Of a stretch of 64,000 nt of DNA, positions 34,066 through 42,444 are shown piece after piece. Every line of letters begins with the position of its first letter. Positions within the stretch are counted from its first letter, which is position 1. A model generated the notes under the pieces. The model worked only from the letters and a program-made list of their open reading frames with translations, was not told the DNA's origin and ran no database searches. The DNA comes from JAKFFN01 sp036675025 (GTDB taxonomy: Bacteria > Sumerlaeota > Sumerlaeia > Sumerlaeales > Sumerlaeaceae), in contig JAKFFN010000054.1 in assembly GCA_036675025.1 (NCBI GenBank), positions 1 to 64,000 on the forward strand, in the 5' to 3' direction. The translations under genes were made by a program, and so were the position numbers.

Positions 34066-36300
34066 GTGTCTGCTGATCAGAAAAGCTTTCAATTTGTGAA
34101 CGACCTGTGGAACGACGAGGAAGCCGAGGCACTGAGCCCACTGGAGCGACTCGTTTACAGGTCGAACAGGCTGGGTGATGATCAGCGGATAACGAACACC
34201 GGCGGCGGAAACACCTCGAGCAAGGTGATGGAGCGTGACCCACTAAGCGGCGAGCCGGTGCAGGTGCTTTGGGTAAAGGGCAGCGGCGGAGATTTGCGCA
34301 CATCAAAGGCGGAAAACTTTTCATCGCTCTACCAGGACAAGCTGCTGGCGCTGCAGAACATTTACGCGCAGCAGCCGGAACGCGGGCCCAAGACGCCAGC
34401 GGAAGATCGCATGGTCGGACTGTTTGCGCACACGAATTTCAACCTGAACTCACGCGCTCCGTCTATTGATACGCCACTGCATTCCTTCGTGCCTTATGAG
34501 CATGTTGATCACACGCATCCCAACGCCGTTATTTCCGTAGCCGCTTCCGAGAACTCGGAAGATCTGACGAAACAGATTTTCGGCGACAAAGTCATTCATG
34601 TGCCGTGGCTCCGCCCCGGGTTTGAACTGGGACTGCAGATGCAGGACGTGTGCAAAGCCTACCCTGATGCACAGGGCGTGGTAATGGGGCAGCATGGCCT
34701 GATCAACTGGGCGCATGATGATCGCGAGTGCTATTACCTTACGCTGGAATTGATCGAACAGGCTTCTCGGTACATTGAGCAGCGTTACAGGGAGAAGGGC
34801 GGCGATGAAGCAGCCTTTGGCGGCGCGCTGCATCAGTCGTTGCCTGAGAATGCGCGAGAGGCTGTGCTTACTGAGATCCTGCCGTGGCTGCGAGGCCAGG
34901 TAAGTACGGAAAAGCGGATGATTGCGACGGTGCAGACAGACGCGCCGGTGCTGCGATTTGTAAACTCGCGCGATGCGGAGCGCCTTGCTGAGCTGGGGAC
35001 GTCGTGCCCTGACCACTTCCTGCGCACAAAGATCAAGCCGCTCTACGTGCCCCTGGCACAGGACACAGTTGCCGCTGCGGCGGGCGAAGATGTGGTCGCG
35101 CTGGTTGAAGCCGTTAAGGCAGAGCTGGCAAAGAGCCTGGAGAAGTATCGCAATGATTACCGCGAGTACTACGAGAGCTGCAAACACGCCAACAGCCCGG
35201 CGATGCGTGACCCCAACCCCACGGTAATTTTAATCCCCGGGGTAGGCATGGTGGCGTTCGGAAAGTCGAAAAGCGAGAGCCGCGTGACGGCGGAGTTTTA
35301 CAATTGCGCCATAGAAGTGATGCGCGGGGCCGAAGCCATCGACAAGTATATCTCGCTGCCTCAGCAGGAGGCTTTCGACATCGAGTACTGGCTTCTGGAA
35401 GAAGCGAAGCTTCAGCGCATGCCGGCGGAGAAAGAACTGGCGCGCCAGGTAGCGGTGGTGATTGGTGCGGGCTCGGGCATCGGGCGGGAGGTTGCGCACC
35501 GACTGGTGCGCGAAGGCGCTGTGATCGCCTGTGTTGATATGAACCTTGAGGCAGCGCAGGAAACGGCGCAGCAGCTGCTGAAAAAAACGGGCGCCGGCAT
35601 CGGCGTGGCGGGGACTGGCATCTCGGGGTGCGGCGATGCAATCGGGCTGCGGTGCGACATAACCAATCGCGATAGCGTAAAGGCCATGCTTGAACAGGTG
35701 ATCCTTGCGTATGGCGGCTTCGACCATGTGGTTGTTACTGCTGGCATCTTCGTGCCGCCGGACACGACGGGGCATGTTCCCGATGACAAGTGGGCGCTCA
35801 CGTTCGCCATCAACGTCACGGGCAGCTACATTGTTGCTGATGAAGCGCGGGCGATCTGGGCGAAGCAGGGCCTGAAGGGCAGCCTGACGCTGACCACGAG
35901 CGCCAATGCCGTGGTGGCGAAGAAGGGCAGCTTGGCTTATGATACGAGCAAGGCGGCAGCGAATCATCTTGTGCGGGAACTTGCCATTGAACTGGCTCCG
36001 GTTGTACGGGTGAACGGCGTGGCACCGGCGACGGTGGTGGCGGGAAGCAGCATGTTCCCGAGGGACCGGGTGATTTCGAGCCTGGCGAAGTATAACATAG
36101 CCTATAGCGAGGATGAAACCACCGAGGCTCTTCGCGATCGGCTGGCGCAGTTCTATGCAGAGCGGACGCTGACACGGTCGCCCATTACGCCCGCTGACCA
36201 GGCGGAGGCTTTCTTTCTCCTGGTTTCCGGCCGGCTCAGTAAGACATCCGGCCAGATCATTTCGGTGGATGGCGGGCTGAACGACGCGTTTCTGCGATAG
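34066..36300 (+). CDS. Bifunctional class II aldolase/short-chain dehydrogenase
   Basis: A 744-residue fusion. The GTG at 34066 has AGAGGA seven bases upstream, better than the ATG 32 codons above. Residues 1 to about 430 form a class II (zinc) aldolase domain: TNTGGGNTSSK, WVKGSGGDL, HSFVPYEHVDHTHPNAVI and VMGQHGLINW carry the zinc histidines. Residues 460-744 form an SDR domain: AVVIGAGSGIGREVAH, DMNLEAAQETA, SYIVADEA and YDTSKAAANHLVRELA (YxxxK). This matches bifunctional L-rhamnulose-1-phosphate aldolase/lactaldehyde dehydrogenase proteins. With the GH78 gene it suggests rhamnose use; no kinase or isomerase is in the window. Confidence 0.9.
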   Translation: MSADQKSFQFVNDLWNDEEAEALSPLERLVYRSNRLGDDQRITNTGGGNTSSKVMERDPLSGEPVQVLWVKGSGGDLRTSKAENFSSLYQDKLLALQNIYAQQPERGPKTPAEDRMVGLFAHTNFNLNSRAPSIDTPLHSFVPYEHVDHTHPNAVISVAASENSEDLTKQIFGDKVIHVPWLRPGFELGLQMQDVCKAYPDAQGVVMGQHGLINWAHDDRECYYLTLELIEQASRYIEQRYREKGGDEAAFGGALHQSLPENAREAVLTEILPWLRGQVSTEKRMIATVQTDAPVLRFVNSRDAERLAELGTSCPDHFLRTKIKPLYVPLAQDTVAAAAGEDVVALVEAVKAELAKSLEKYRNDYREYYESCKHANSPAMRDPNPTVILIPGVGMVAFGKSKSESRVTAEFYNCAIEVMRGAEAIDKYISLPQQEAFDIEYWLLEEAKLQRMPAEKELARQVAVVIGAGSGIGREVAHRLVREGAVIACVDMNLEAAQETAQQLLKKTGAGIGVAGTGISGCGDAIGLRCDITNRDSVKAMLEQVILAYGGFDHVVVTAGIFVPPDTTGHVPDDKWALTFAINVTGSYIVADEARAIWAKQGLKGSLTLTTSANAVVAKKGSLAYDTSKAAANHLVRELAIELAPVVRVNGVAPATVVAGSSMFPRDRVISSLAKYNIAYSEDETTEALRDRLAQFYAERTLTRSPITPADQAEAFFLLVSGRLSKTSGQIISVDGGLNDAFLR

Positions 36301-36349
36301 TATTTTGTCGATTTTTGGATTGGCGTAAGTGTTGCGCAGATTGCATCCA

Positions 36350-37786
36350 ATGTCAAAAAGCACAGCCATTGTCTGGTTCAGAAATGATCTGCGCCTAGCC
36401 GATAACCTTGCGCTTGCCGAGGCGGCAAAGGAATTTGACAAGGTATTACCACTATTTATATGGTGGCCTAAAGCACAGGTCCACATTGGATCTGCAAGTA
36501 AAGTCTGGCTGCACCACTCCCTGTTGTCGTTGGATGCATCGTTACAGAACGCAGGCAGTCGACTTTTTGTCCGTACGGGCAACCCTGTAAAAGTATTAAA
36601 GGAAATCTCAAAAGAAACTGGCGCCAGTGCAGTTTTCTGGAATCGTTCTTACGAGCCTGCAGAGCTGCAACTTGAAGATGAAATTAAGGCGAGTCTAAAT
36701 AGCTCACGCGTGCTGGCCGGGCATTTTGCGGGCAACCTGCTCTTAGAGCCATGGGAGGCACGCAAAAAGAATAATACTCCGTACCTGGTCTTCACACCGT
36801 TCGCAAAATCAAGCTTCGAAAAACTTGGCCAGGTTCATATTGTATCGAAGCCGGGCAATCTTCCGACCGCACCTCGAGGAGTAAGGACTGGCACCATCGG
36901 AAGCTTGGAATTGCTGCCAACGGTCCGGTGGGATAATGGCATTACAGATGCCTGGCAAATTGGAGAAGATGCCGCCGAGAGGTCATTGCGGCGATTCATT
37001 AAAAACGGATTACGTAACTATGATGAAACTCGCAATTTACCGGCTTTGGACGACGGCGTCAGCCGTTTGTCGCCGCACCTGCATTTTGGCGAGATTTCAC
37101 CGCGGCAGATTTGGGCGGCGGTAACAAGGGAGCGAGAAAAACTTTCCGGCAAAGAGGCTGCCAGTGCCACGGTTTTTCTTAAGGAACTGCTGTGGCGTGA
37201 GTTCAGCCACCACTTGTTGTACCACTTTCCGACAATGCCGGAATTAGAGCTGCGCGAGGAGTTTGATTACTACCCGTGGGATTCTGCGAACGAATACTTA
37301 AGGGCGTGGCAAAAAGGGCTGACCGGATTTCCGATTGTTGATGCCGGAATGCGACAGCTTTGGCAGACAGGTTGGATGCATAATCGCGTTCGGATGATCG
37401 TGGGTTCTTTCCTGATTAAAGACCTCGGCATCGACTGGCGTACTGGCGAAGAATGGTTCTGGGATACACTGGTCGATGCCGACCTGGCACAAAACTCCAT
37501 GAACTGGCAATGGGTGGCCGGCTGCGGTGCCGACGCTTCTCCGTTTTTCCGAATTTTTAATCCTACGAGCCAAGGCAAAAAGTTTGATCCGGAGGGCAAT
37601 TACATCCGCAAGTACGTGCCGGAATTGGCTAAGCTTCCGGCCAAATGGATTCATGCACCACAGGACGCGCCGGCGGAAGTATTACAAAAAGCCGGTGTAG
37701 CTCCAGGTGATACCTATCCATTGCCGATAGTTGACCATGCGACGGCACGTGCTGAATCGCTCAGAAATTATAAGCGTCTTCGCTGA
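36350..37786 (+). CDS. phrB: DNA photolyase (cryptochrome/photolyase family)
   Basis: A 478-residue FAD flavoprotein that uses light to split pyrimidine dimers. The photolyase alpha/beta antenna domain covers residues 1-165 (IVWFRNDLRLADNLAL). The FAD-binding domain (200-470) holds LKELLWREFSHHLLYHFP, GFPIVDAGMRQLWQTGWMHN and QWVAGCGADASPFFRIFNP. The ATG at 36350 matches the usual N-terminus. It lies 49 bases after the aldolase gene. Codon usage is slightly more AT-rich than its neighbours. Class I CPD photolyase is the best fit; 6-4 specificity cannot be excluded. Confidence 0.93.
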   Translation: MSKSTAIVWFRNDLRLADNLALAEAAKEFDKVLPLFIWWPKAQVHIGSASKVWLHHSLLSLDASLQNAGSRLFVRTGNPVKVLKEISKETGASAVFWNRSYEPAELQLEDEIKASLNSSRVLAGHFAGNLLLEPWEARKKNNTPYLVFTPFAKSSFEKLGQVHIVSKPGNLPTAPRGVRTGTIGSLELLPTVRWDNGITDAWQIGEDAAERSLRRFIKNGLRNYDETRNLPALDDGVSRLSPHLHFGEISPRQIWAAVTREREKLSGKEAASATVFLKELLWREFSHHLLYHFPTMPELELREEFDYYPWDSANEYLRAWQKGLTGFPIVDAGMRQLWQTGWMHNRVRMIVGSFLIKDLGIDWRTGEEWFWDTLVDADLAQNSMNWQWVAGCGADASPFFRIFNPTSQGKKFDPEGNYIRKYVPELAKLPAKWIHAPQDAPAEVLQKAGVAPGDTYPLPIVDHATARAESLRNYKRLR

Positions 37787-37826
37787 CAATTGTAGACAAC
37801 TTGCATTAGAGCGTGCTGATCAAGCC

Positions 37827-39506
37827 ATGCGCTACTTACCCGGAATTCTTTTCATTGTAATGGCAATAGGCGCCCAGGCCTCCCCGCTGAACTTTCCGCC
37901 GCTGAATGTTGCGGCGGTGGATCCTTTGATCAAAGTCTTTCGCGATGATGTGGTCGCAGGAGAACCGGCAGCCCACTCAGATTCCGCCCGCGGCGAGCAT
38001 GCCAGCTTCCAGGTCGTTGTCACTTCGTGCCCTGTTGATTTAAAGAGCATCCGGTGCGAAGTAACGCCTTTCACGCGCGACGGCGGCAGCGAGTCGCTTC
38101 CGGTGAAAAGCGTGCGTTATGTCGGGCATGTCGGGTCCAGCATCTCGGGAAAAACGACAGCCAGCGATATTCTGCGGATTGCGCCGGCCATGTATCCAGA
38201 TCCCCTGCTGGAAGTTAATGACATTGATGTGGAGGCTGGGAGTAACCAGTCCATTTGGATTTCGGTCAAGGTGCCAGAGAATGCACAGCCGGGCGATTAC
38301 CATGCGACTTCCACAGTGACTGCGCGGCTGTTTGGCGTGGATACCAGCGCCACCCTTCCGTTGTCACTCCGGGTGTATCCGGCGACGATAACGGATACGC
38401 GGCTTAACGTGACGCTGTGGTACCAGATGTATGACCACCATGACTGGAAGATGCCGGAGCGCTACACCGACGCCTGGTATGATGTCATCCGGGGTTACGT
38501 GAAAAGCATGGTGGAGCACCGGGAGAACTGGGGCTGGATTGAAACGCTGGAAGCGATGAAATTCAGCCGGGACAGCGCCGGCAAGCTCCAGGTGGATTTT
38601 ACGTACTTCGATAAATGGATGCAGGTGCTGTTTGATGGAGGCCTGGAAAAAATTGAGGGGCAGCATTTCGCCTTTCGCACAAAAGGCTGGCTGTCGCCCT
38701 TCGGCGTAAGCGTGTATTCAGAGAAAGACGGCGAATGGAAAGCGGAAAAAATGGCGCCGGATTCTGCCGAAGCGGAAGAATTCTACGCAGCCTATTTCCC
38801 GGCCTTCCAGGCGCACCTGGAAGAAAAGGGCTGGTTGGACAAATACGTTCAGCATGTGGCCGACGAACCGCTTGATAAGAATGTGGACAGTTACACTACG
38901 GCGGCCGCGCTCCTGAAGAAGTACGCACCGAAGATCCCGATCATGGAAGCCTGCCAGACCGAAAAGCTGGTTGGCACGGTGGACATCTGGATTCCGCAGC
39001 TAGACCATTTTAAAAAGGGCGCAGACTTCTTTCAGCAGCGCATTGAAGCGGGCGACGAAGTCTGGTTCTATACCTGCATGTACCCGGCTGGTGAGTATGC
39101 AAACCGGTTTCTGGAATTGCCGCTGATAAAGACGCGGCTGCTCCATTGGATCAACTACCGATACGGCGCCACCGGTTACCTTCACTGGGGCTGGAACTAC
39201 TGGTCGCCGCATCCGTGGGAAAACTCGGCCCGCTACAGCATGGCACAGCTTCCCGGGGGCGATGCAAATATTGTTTACCCGAAGCCGGGCGAGCCAGGCG
39301 TATGGAGCTCTATCCGATACGAAGCCATGCGTGACGGCATTGAAGATCACGAGTTGCTGAGCCAGCTTGGGGAGAAAGATGCCGCAGCCGCTCGCGAACT
39401 GGTAGTGCGGCATATCCATGACTTCGATAAGTATGAAACAGACGTGAAGGTTTTTAGACAGACGCGCCGGGAATTGCTGGAGAAGCTGTCTGAGATGGGC
39501 CAGTAG
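37827..39506 (+). CDS. Exported DUF4091/GH123-like protein
   Basis: A 559-residue protein from the ATG at 37827 with a signal peptide in residues 1-17 (LPGILFIVMAIGAQA). An N-terminal beta domain (GEHASFQVVVTSCPVDLKSI) leads into a TIM barrel. The barrel has VADEPLDKN, whose adjacent Asp-Glu pair matches the catalytic pair of GH123-type beta-N-acetylgalactosaminidases, and YRYGATGYLHWGWNYW, the DUF4091 signature. RYEAMRDGIEDHELL closes the domain. Probably a periplasmic glycosidase. It starts 40 bases after the photolyase stop and could be co-transcribed. Confidence 0.85.
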   Translation: MRYLPGILFIVMAIGAQASPLNFPPLNVAAVDPLIKVFRDDVVAGEPAAHSDSARGEHASFQVVVTSCPVDLKSIRCEVTPFTRDGGSESLPVKSVRYVGHVGSSISGKTTASDILRIAPAMYPDPLLEVNDIDVEAGSNQSIWISVKVPENAQPGDYHATSTVTARLFGVDTSATLPLSLRVYPATITDTRLNVTLWYQMYDHHDWKMPERYTDAWYDVIRGYVKSMVEHRENWGWIETLEAMKFSRDSAGKLQVDFTYFDKWMQVLFDGGLEKIEGQHFAFRTKGWLSPFGVSVYSEKDGEWKAEKMAPDSAEAEEFYAAYFPAFQAHLEEKGWLDKYVQHVADEPLDKNVDSYTTAAALLKKYAPKIPIMEACQTEKLVGTVDIWIPQLDHFKKGADFFQQRIEAGDEVWFYTCMYPAGEYANRFLELPLIKTRLLHWINYRYGATGYLHWGWNYWSPHPWENSARYSMAQLPGGDANIVYPKPGEPGVWSSIRYEAMRDGIEDHELLSQLGEKDAAAARELVVRHIHDFDKYETDVKVFRQTRRELLEKLSEMGQ

Positions 39507-39564
39507 CTAAATTACCGGCGAGCGCAAGCTCCGCAGTTCACGATTGACCGAAGGTGCTGTTACT

Positions 39565-39599
39565 AAAAAAAGCGCCGGAAGATCAAACCTTCCGGCGCT
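39565..39599 (-). terminator. Terminator after the beta-helix gene
   Basis: AGCGCCGGAAG (39571-39581) pairs perfectly with CTTCCGGCGCT (39589-39599); on the minus strand a run of seven Ts follows. It closes the leftward gene ending at 39620. Confidence 0.92.
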
Positions 39600-39619
39600 G
39601 ATTGTTACCTGTTATAGTG

Positions 39620-41248
39620 CTACGGCTTTAACTGCTTTACGCGCTTATCATGCATCTCCACTACGTTGTTGAACTCGTTGCGGTATTCGGCAGTTTCTGA
39701 GTACAGCGCCCAGTCAGCCACGGATGACGTCGGGCCGATGTAGTCGGCGCCTCCGCCCAGGGGGCCGCCTGTGGAATTGGCGTTGGCATATTCCGGTGAC
39801 TGGACATCCGCAAAATCAGAATTGGAAGGCAGATAGCCGGCCTGTATTCCTGCGAACTGCGGATCTACATTGGTTGTTGCCGTGCCGGTCACTGTGGCAG
39901 ACGTGCCCAGGGAAAACGGATTTGTTGTGCGCAGGGCGTAAGTGCCAGTGGTTACAATTGCGGTGCCCGCCATGGAGAAGTTGTTTTCACCCGCCAGCGA
40001 TATCACGTTGAAACCGTTGGTCGGAGCATCCACTTTGCCGGCAATGATGGTGTTTTCTGATACGATGTCGGTCACGGTGCCAGGTTCCATGCGGAAAACG
40101 TGGTAATTTGCAGCGGTGCGAGCACCAACAAGGGTGCTGTTTCTGAGAATTATCGTGCCTGTGGCCACATCGGTAGATGGCTTCTGCATCCACAGTACGC
40201 GGCGGGGCGATGACCACATGATGATGTTATCCATAGTAAATCGTACATCACCAAAACCGGCATCAACGATGGCATCCTGGCTGATGCCTTCCATGATCAA
40301 ATCTGAGATATTGCGGAAGTTTGGGGCAGGGCCAGTGAAGGATAATGCTCTCGCAGCGTGCCCACGCATAACAGGGCGCTGGCCACCGGTTGCTTTAACT
40401 TCCACGTCGCCTGCGCAGTTAAGTCCATCCCATGCGAAGGAAATTCCGCACTCGCCCTCCACCCTGGTCAGTCGGAACAGTGGAGCGAAGTTCAGCGGGT
40501 CCGTACCATACTCGTTAACCATCCAGACACAGAAAGTAAATGGGTTAAAGGTGGATGCATCGACGTCGAAACGCAGGTGGGTAATTACCGTGTCTTTTAC
40601 CAGCAGTTCTACACCCGCGCCTTCAAATCGGCCGGCAGTGCGGCCAAGAACAACACCATCGTCGCCCCATTGCACAATGTTCGGGTTGTAAGAAGCCTGG
40701 GTTGGGATAAGCTGGAGAACCTTGTTGGTTACGCCGTCAGTTACCAGCGGCTGGTCGTTGCCGTCATTGGGTGCAATAACGACCTGGTCCAGCGTGAGAA
40801 ACAGGTTGTTGTTACCGTTCTCAATGGCGGTCTGCAGTTCCGTGGGCGGATTTTGCGCAGCGGGTGATTTCGTGGATTTTGCCGGGATGATATTGAGATT
40901 GCGGAGCGTGACCGACCCGCTGGTGATTGTTGACGGCAGGTTGATAAAAATGCCGCCATTGCTCAATGTTCCATTAGTGTTAGCGAGAACAGCCAGGGTC
41001 GCGCTCGACGCCGTGCACTCGATGGTGACCGGCACTTCAATGTTAAAAACTTCTTCGTAAACGCTGGTATCGGTAATCTGGACCAGGTTCGCTGCGCCGG
41101 AGTCCGGATCGGTTGTAAAGTGGGCAAGCGCGGCAGCAATATTATTGTAAGTGCCTGAGCCCCCCTTATTGACAGTTACAGTCTGTGCGGAAAGACTGAC
41201 CGGCAAAGCCAGCAGTGCCGCGAGACTCCCTACAAATGCTAGACGCAT
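39620..41248 (-). CDS. Exported parallel beta-helix-type protein with WALY motif
   Basis: A 542-residue secreted protein: signal peptide in residues 1-21 (FVGSLAALLALPVSLSA), GAGGTGG ribosome site before the ATG. It has the repetitive, Asn- and Gly-rich pattern of a right-handed parallel beta helix (NNIAAALAHF, GSVTLRNLNIIPA, GTIILRNSTLVGARTA). The C-terminus contains VADWALYSETAEYR and ends basic. The WALY motif also ends the secreted protein at 1565-2434. Pectate-lyase-like or adhesin roles are possible; no catalytic residues could be assigned. Confidence 0.75.
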   Translation of the reverse strand: MRLAFVGSLAALLALPVSLSAQTVTVNKGGSGTYNNIAAALAHFTTDPDSGAANLVQITDTSVYEEVFNIEVPVTIECTASSATLAVLANTNGTLSNGGIFINLPSTITSGSVTLRNLNIIPAKSTKSPAAQNPPTELQTAIENGNNNLFLTLDQVVIAPNDGNDQPLVTDGVTNKVLQLIPTQASYNPNIVQWGDDGVVLGRTAGRFEGAGVELLVKDTVITHLRFDVDASTFNPFTFCVWMVNEYGTDPLNFAPLFRLTRVEGECGISFAWDGLNCAGDVEVKATGGQRPVMRGHAARALSFTGPAPNFRNISDLIMEGISQDAIVDAGFGDVRFTMDNIIMWSSPRRVLWMQKPSTDVATGTIILRNSTLVGARTAANYHVFRMEPGTVTDIVSENTIIAGKVDAPTNGFNVISLAGENNFSMAGTAIVTTGTYALRTTNPFSLGTSATVTGTATTNVDPQFAGIQAGYLPSNSDFADVQSPEYANANSTGGPLGGGADYIGPTSSVADWALYSETAEYRNEFNNVVEMHDKRVKQLKP

Positions 41249-41331
41249 TGACCACCTCGTAGTAAATTAGGATACTATTAACTTTATGGATGTATTAAAT
41301 CTTGGGAGTCAAGGTTAACGCGAGTTAAAAC

Positions 41332-42249
41332 TCAAATAATTTTTAGGCTTCCCTGCTGCTCCAGGTCCTGTGCGGCTAACTCTGCCAGATTGAGGGCATC
41401 GGCCGCAGGACTGCTGTGCCGGGACCGTAAATGAACCCGACCATCCGGAGAGCAGACGGCCCCTCGAAACGTTGCCCGGCCGCTTTCTACTTCCAGCAAA
41501 CACCCCGCAGCTGTATAGCATGTAGCGCCAATCAGCTGGCTGAATTTGCGTTCCGTCTCCGCCTGTAGGCGGCATTCCGAACTGTCAATTGCTCTCCAGT
41601 GATCTGCCCAGGGGCTGTTAATGGTCGATTGAACAACGACTATCCCCTGTCCAGGCGCCGAAACAAATTCTTCCGGTGTAAAAACCTGCGTGATGTGATG
41701 CTCCAGGCCGAGGCGGCACAGACCGGCCGCCGCCATAATTATGGCGTCAAACTCGCCGTCCATCAGCTTGCGGATTCGGGTCTCCACATTGCCGCGAACG
41801 CCGCAGACCTTCAGGTCGGGCCGGAGTGACAGCAGCTGCGCCTGCCTGCGCGGCGCGCCGGTGGCGACTACGCTACCTGGTGGCAGATCCTCAAGTCGCT
41901 GGCCATCGCGGGTCAGCAAAACATCCGCAGGATTTTCCCGCTCAGGAAACGCAACAAGCTCGAGGCCTGCTGTCACTTCATCTACTGGAACATCTTTCAG
42001 GCTGTGAACCGCCGCATCAGCGCGCCCATCAAGCACGGCCTGCTCTACCTCTTTTACAAACAGACCTTTATCGCCGCCAAGTTCCTGCAGCGGGCGATCC
42101 TGTATACGGTCCGGCTTTGTACTGATGATTACCGGCTCCACCTTCACCTGCGGGTCATACGCAGTCAGTAGCGCAGCTATACGATTTGTCTGCCAAAGCG
42201 CGAGGTTACTGCCGCGGGTTGCAAGTCGGATCAATTGTGAGTCAGCCAT
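41332..42249 (-). CDS. hemC: Hydroxymethylbilane synthase (porphobilinogen deaminase), divergent
   Basis: Polymerises four porphobilinogens to hydroxymethylbilane in haem and tetrapyrrole synthesis. The ATG at 42249 gives 305 residues, normal length; a longer N-terminus is unsupported. ATRGSNLALWQ and HSLKDVP with catalytic D86 are intact, and a cysteine is kept at the cofactor site (C244, GATCYTAAGC). Two regions deviate: the usual GTSSLRRQ loop reads ATGAPRRQ (residues 129-136), losing both serines, and the usual GGC-x-x-P-I-G around the cofactor Cys is changed. It is the only tetrapyrrole gene in the window. Divergent from the GHL10 gene. Confidence 0.85.
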   Translation of the reverse strand: MADSQLIRLATRGSNLALWQTNRIAALLTAYDPQVKVEPVIISTKPDRIQDRPLQELGGDKGLFVKEVEQAVLDGRADAAVHSLKDVPVDEVTAGLELVAFPERENPADVLLTRDGQRLEDLPPGSVVATGAPRRQAQLLSLRPDLKVCGVRGNVETRIRKLMDGEFDAIIMAAAGLCRLGLEHHITQVFTPEEFVSAPGQGIVVVQSTINSPWADHWRAIDSSECRLQAETERKFSQLIGATCYTAAGCLLEVESGRATFRGAVCSPDGRVHLRSRHSSPAADALNLAELAAQDLEQQGSLKII

Positions 42250-42444
42250 GCCTTGATCATGCAACACGGCGCGCATTTTGTTTACCTGCTCAATTGTGCA
42301 AAGTGCAGATAGAATCTCTTGCATTCCCAAACATGACTTTATCTGTTTAGAAGGGATTTGGACGTCCCGGATGGTCTCTGCGATAGTCTCTGTCTTGCTG
42401 CATGCATGTTTTTTATCCCAAATATCAGGATGGTCTCACTGCCT

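Noticed and set aside
35230..36582. A 450-codon minus-strand frame opposite the aldolase/dehydrogenase
   Set aside because: The plus strand has two complete enzyme domains; the antisense translation has no recognisable features.
42369..42437. Direct repeat GGATGGTCTC (42369 and 42428)
   Set aside because: Ten bases only, one copy overlapping a possible start codon; too short to call an operator.
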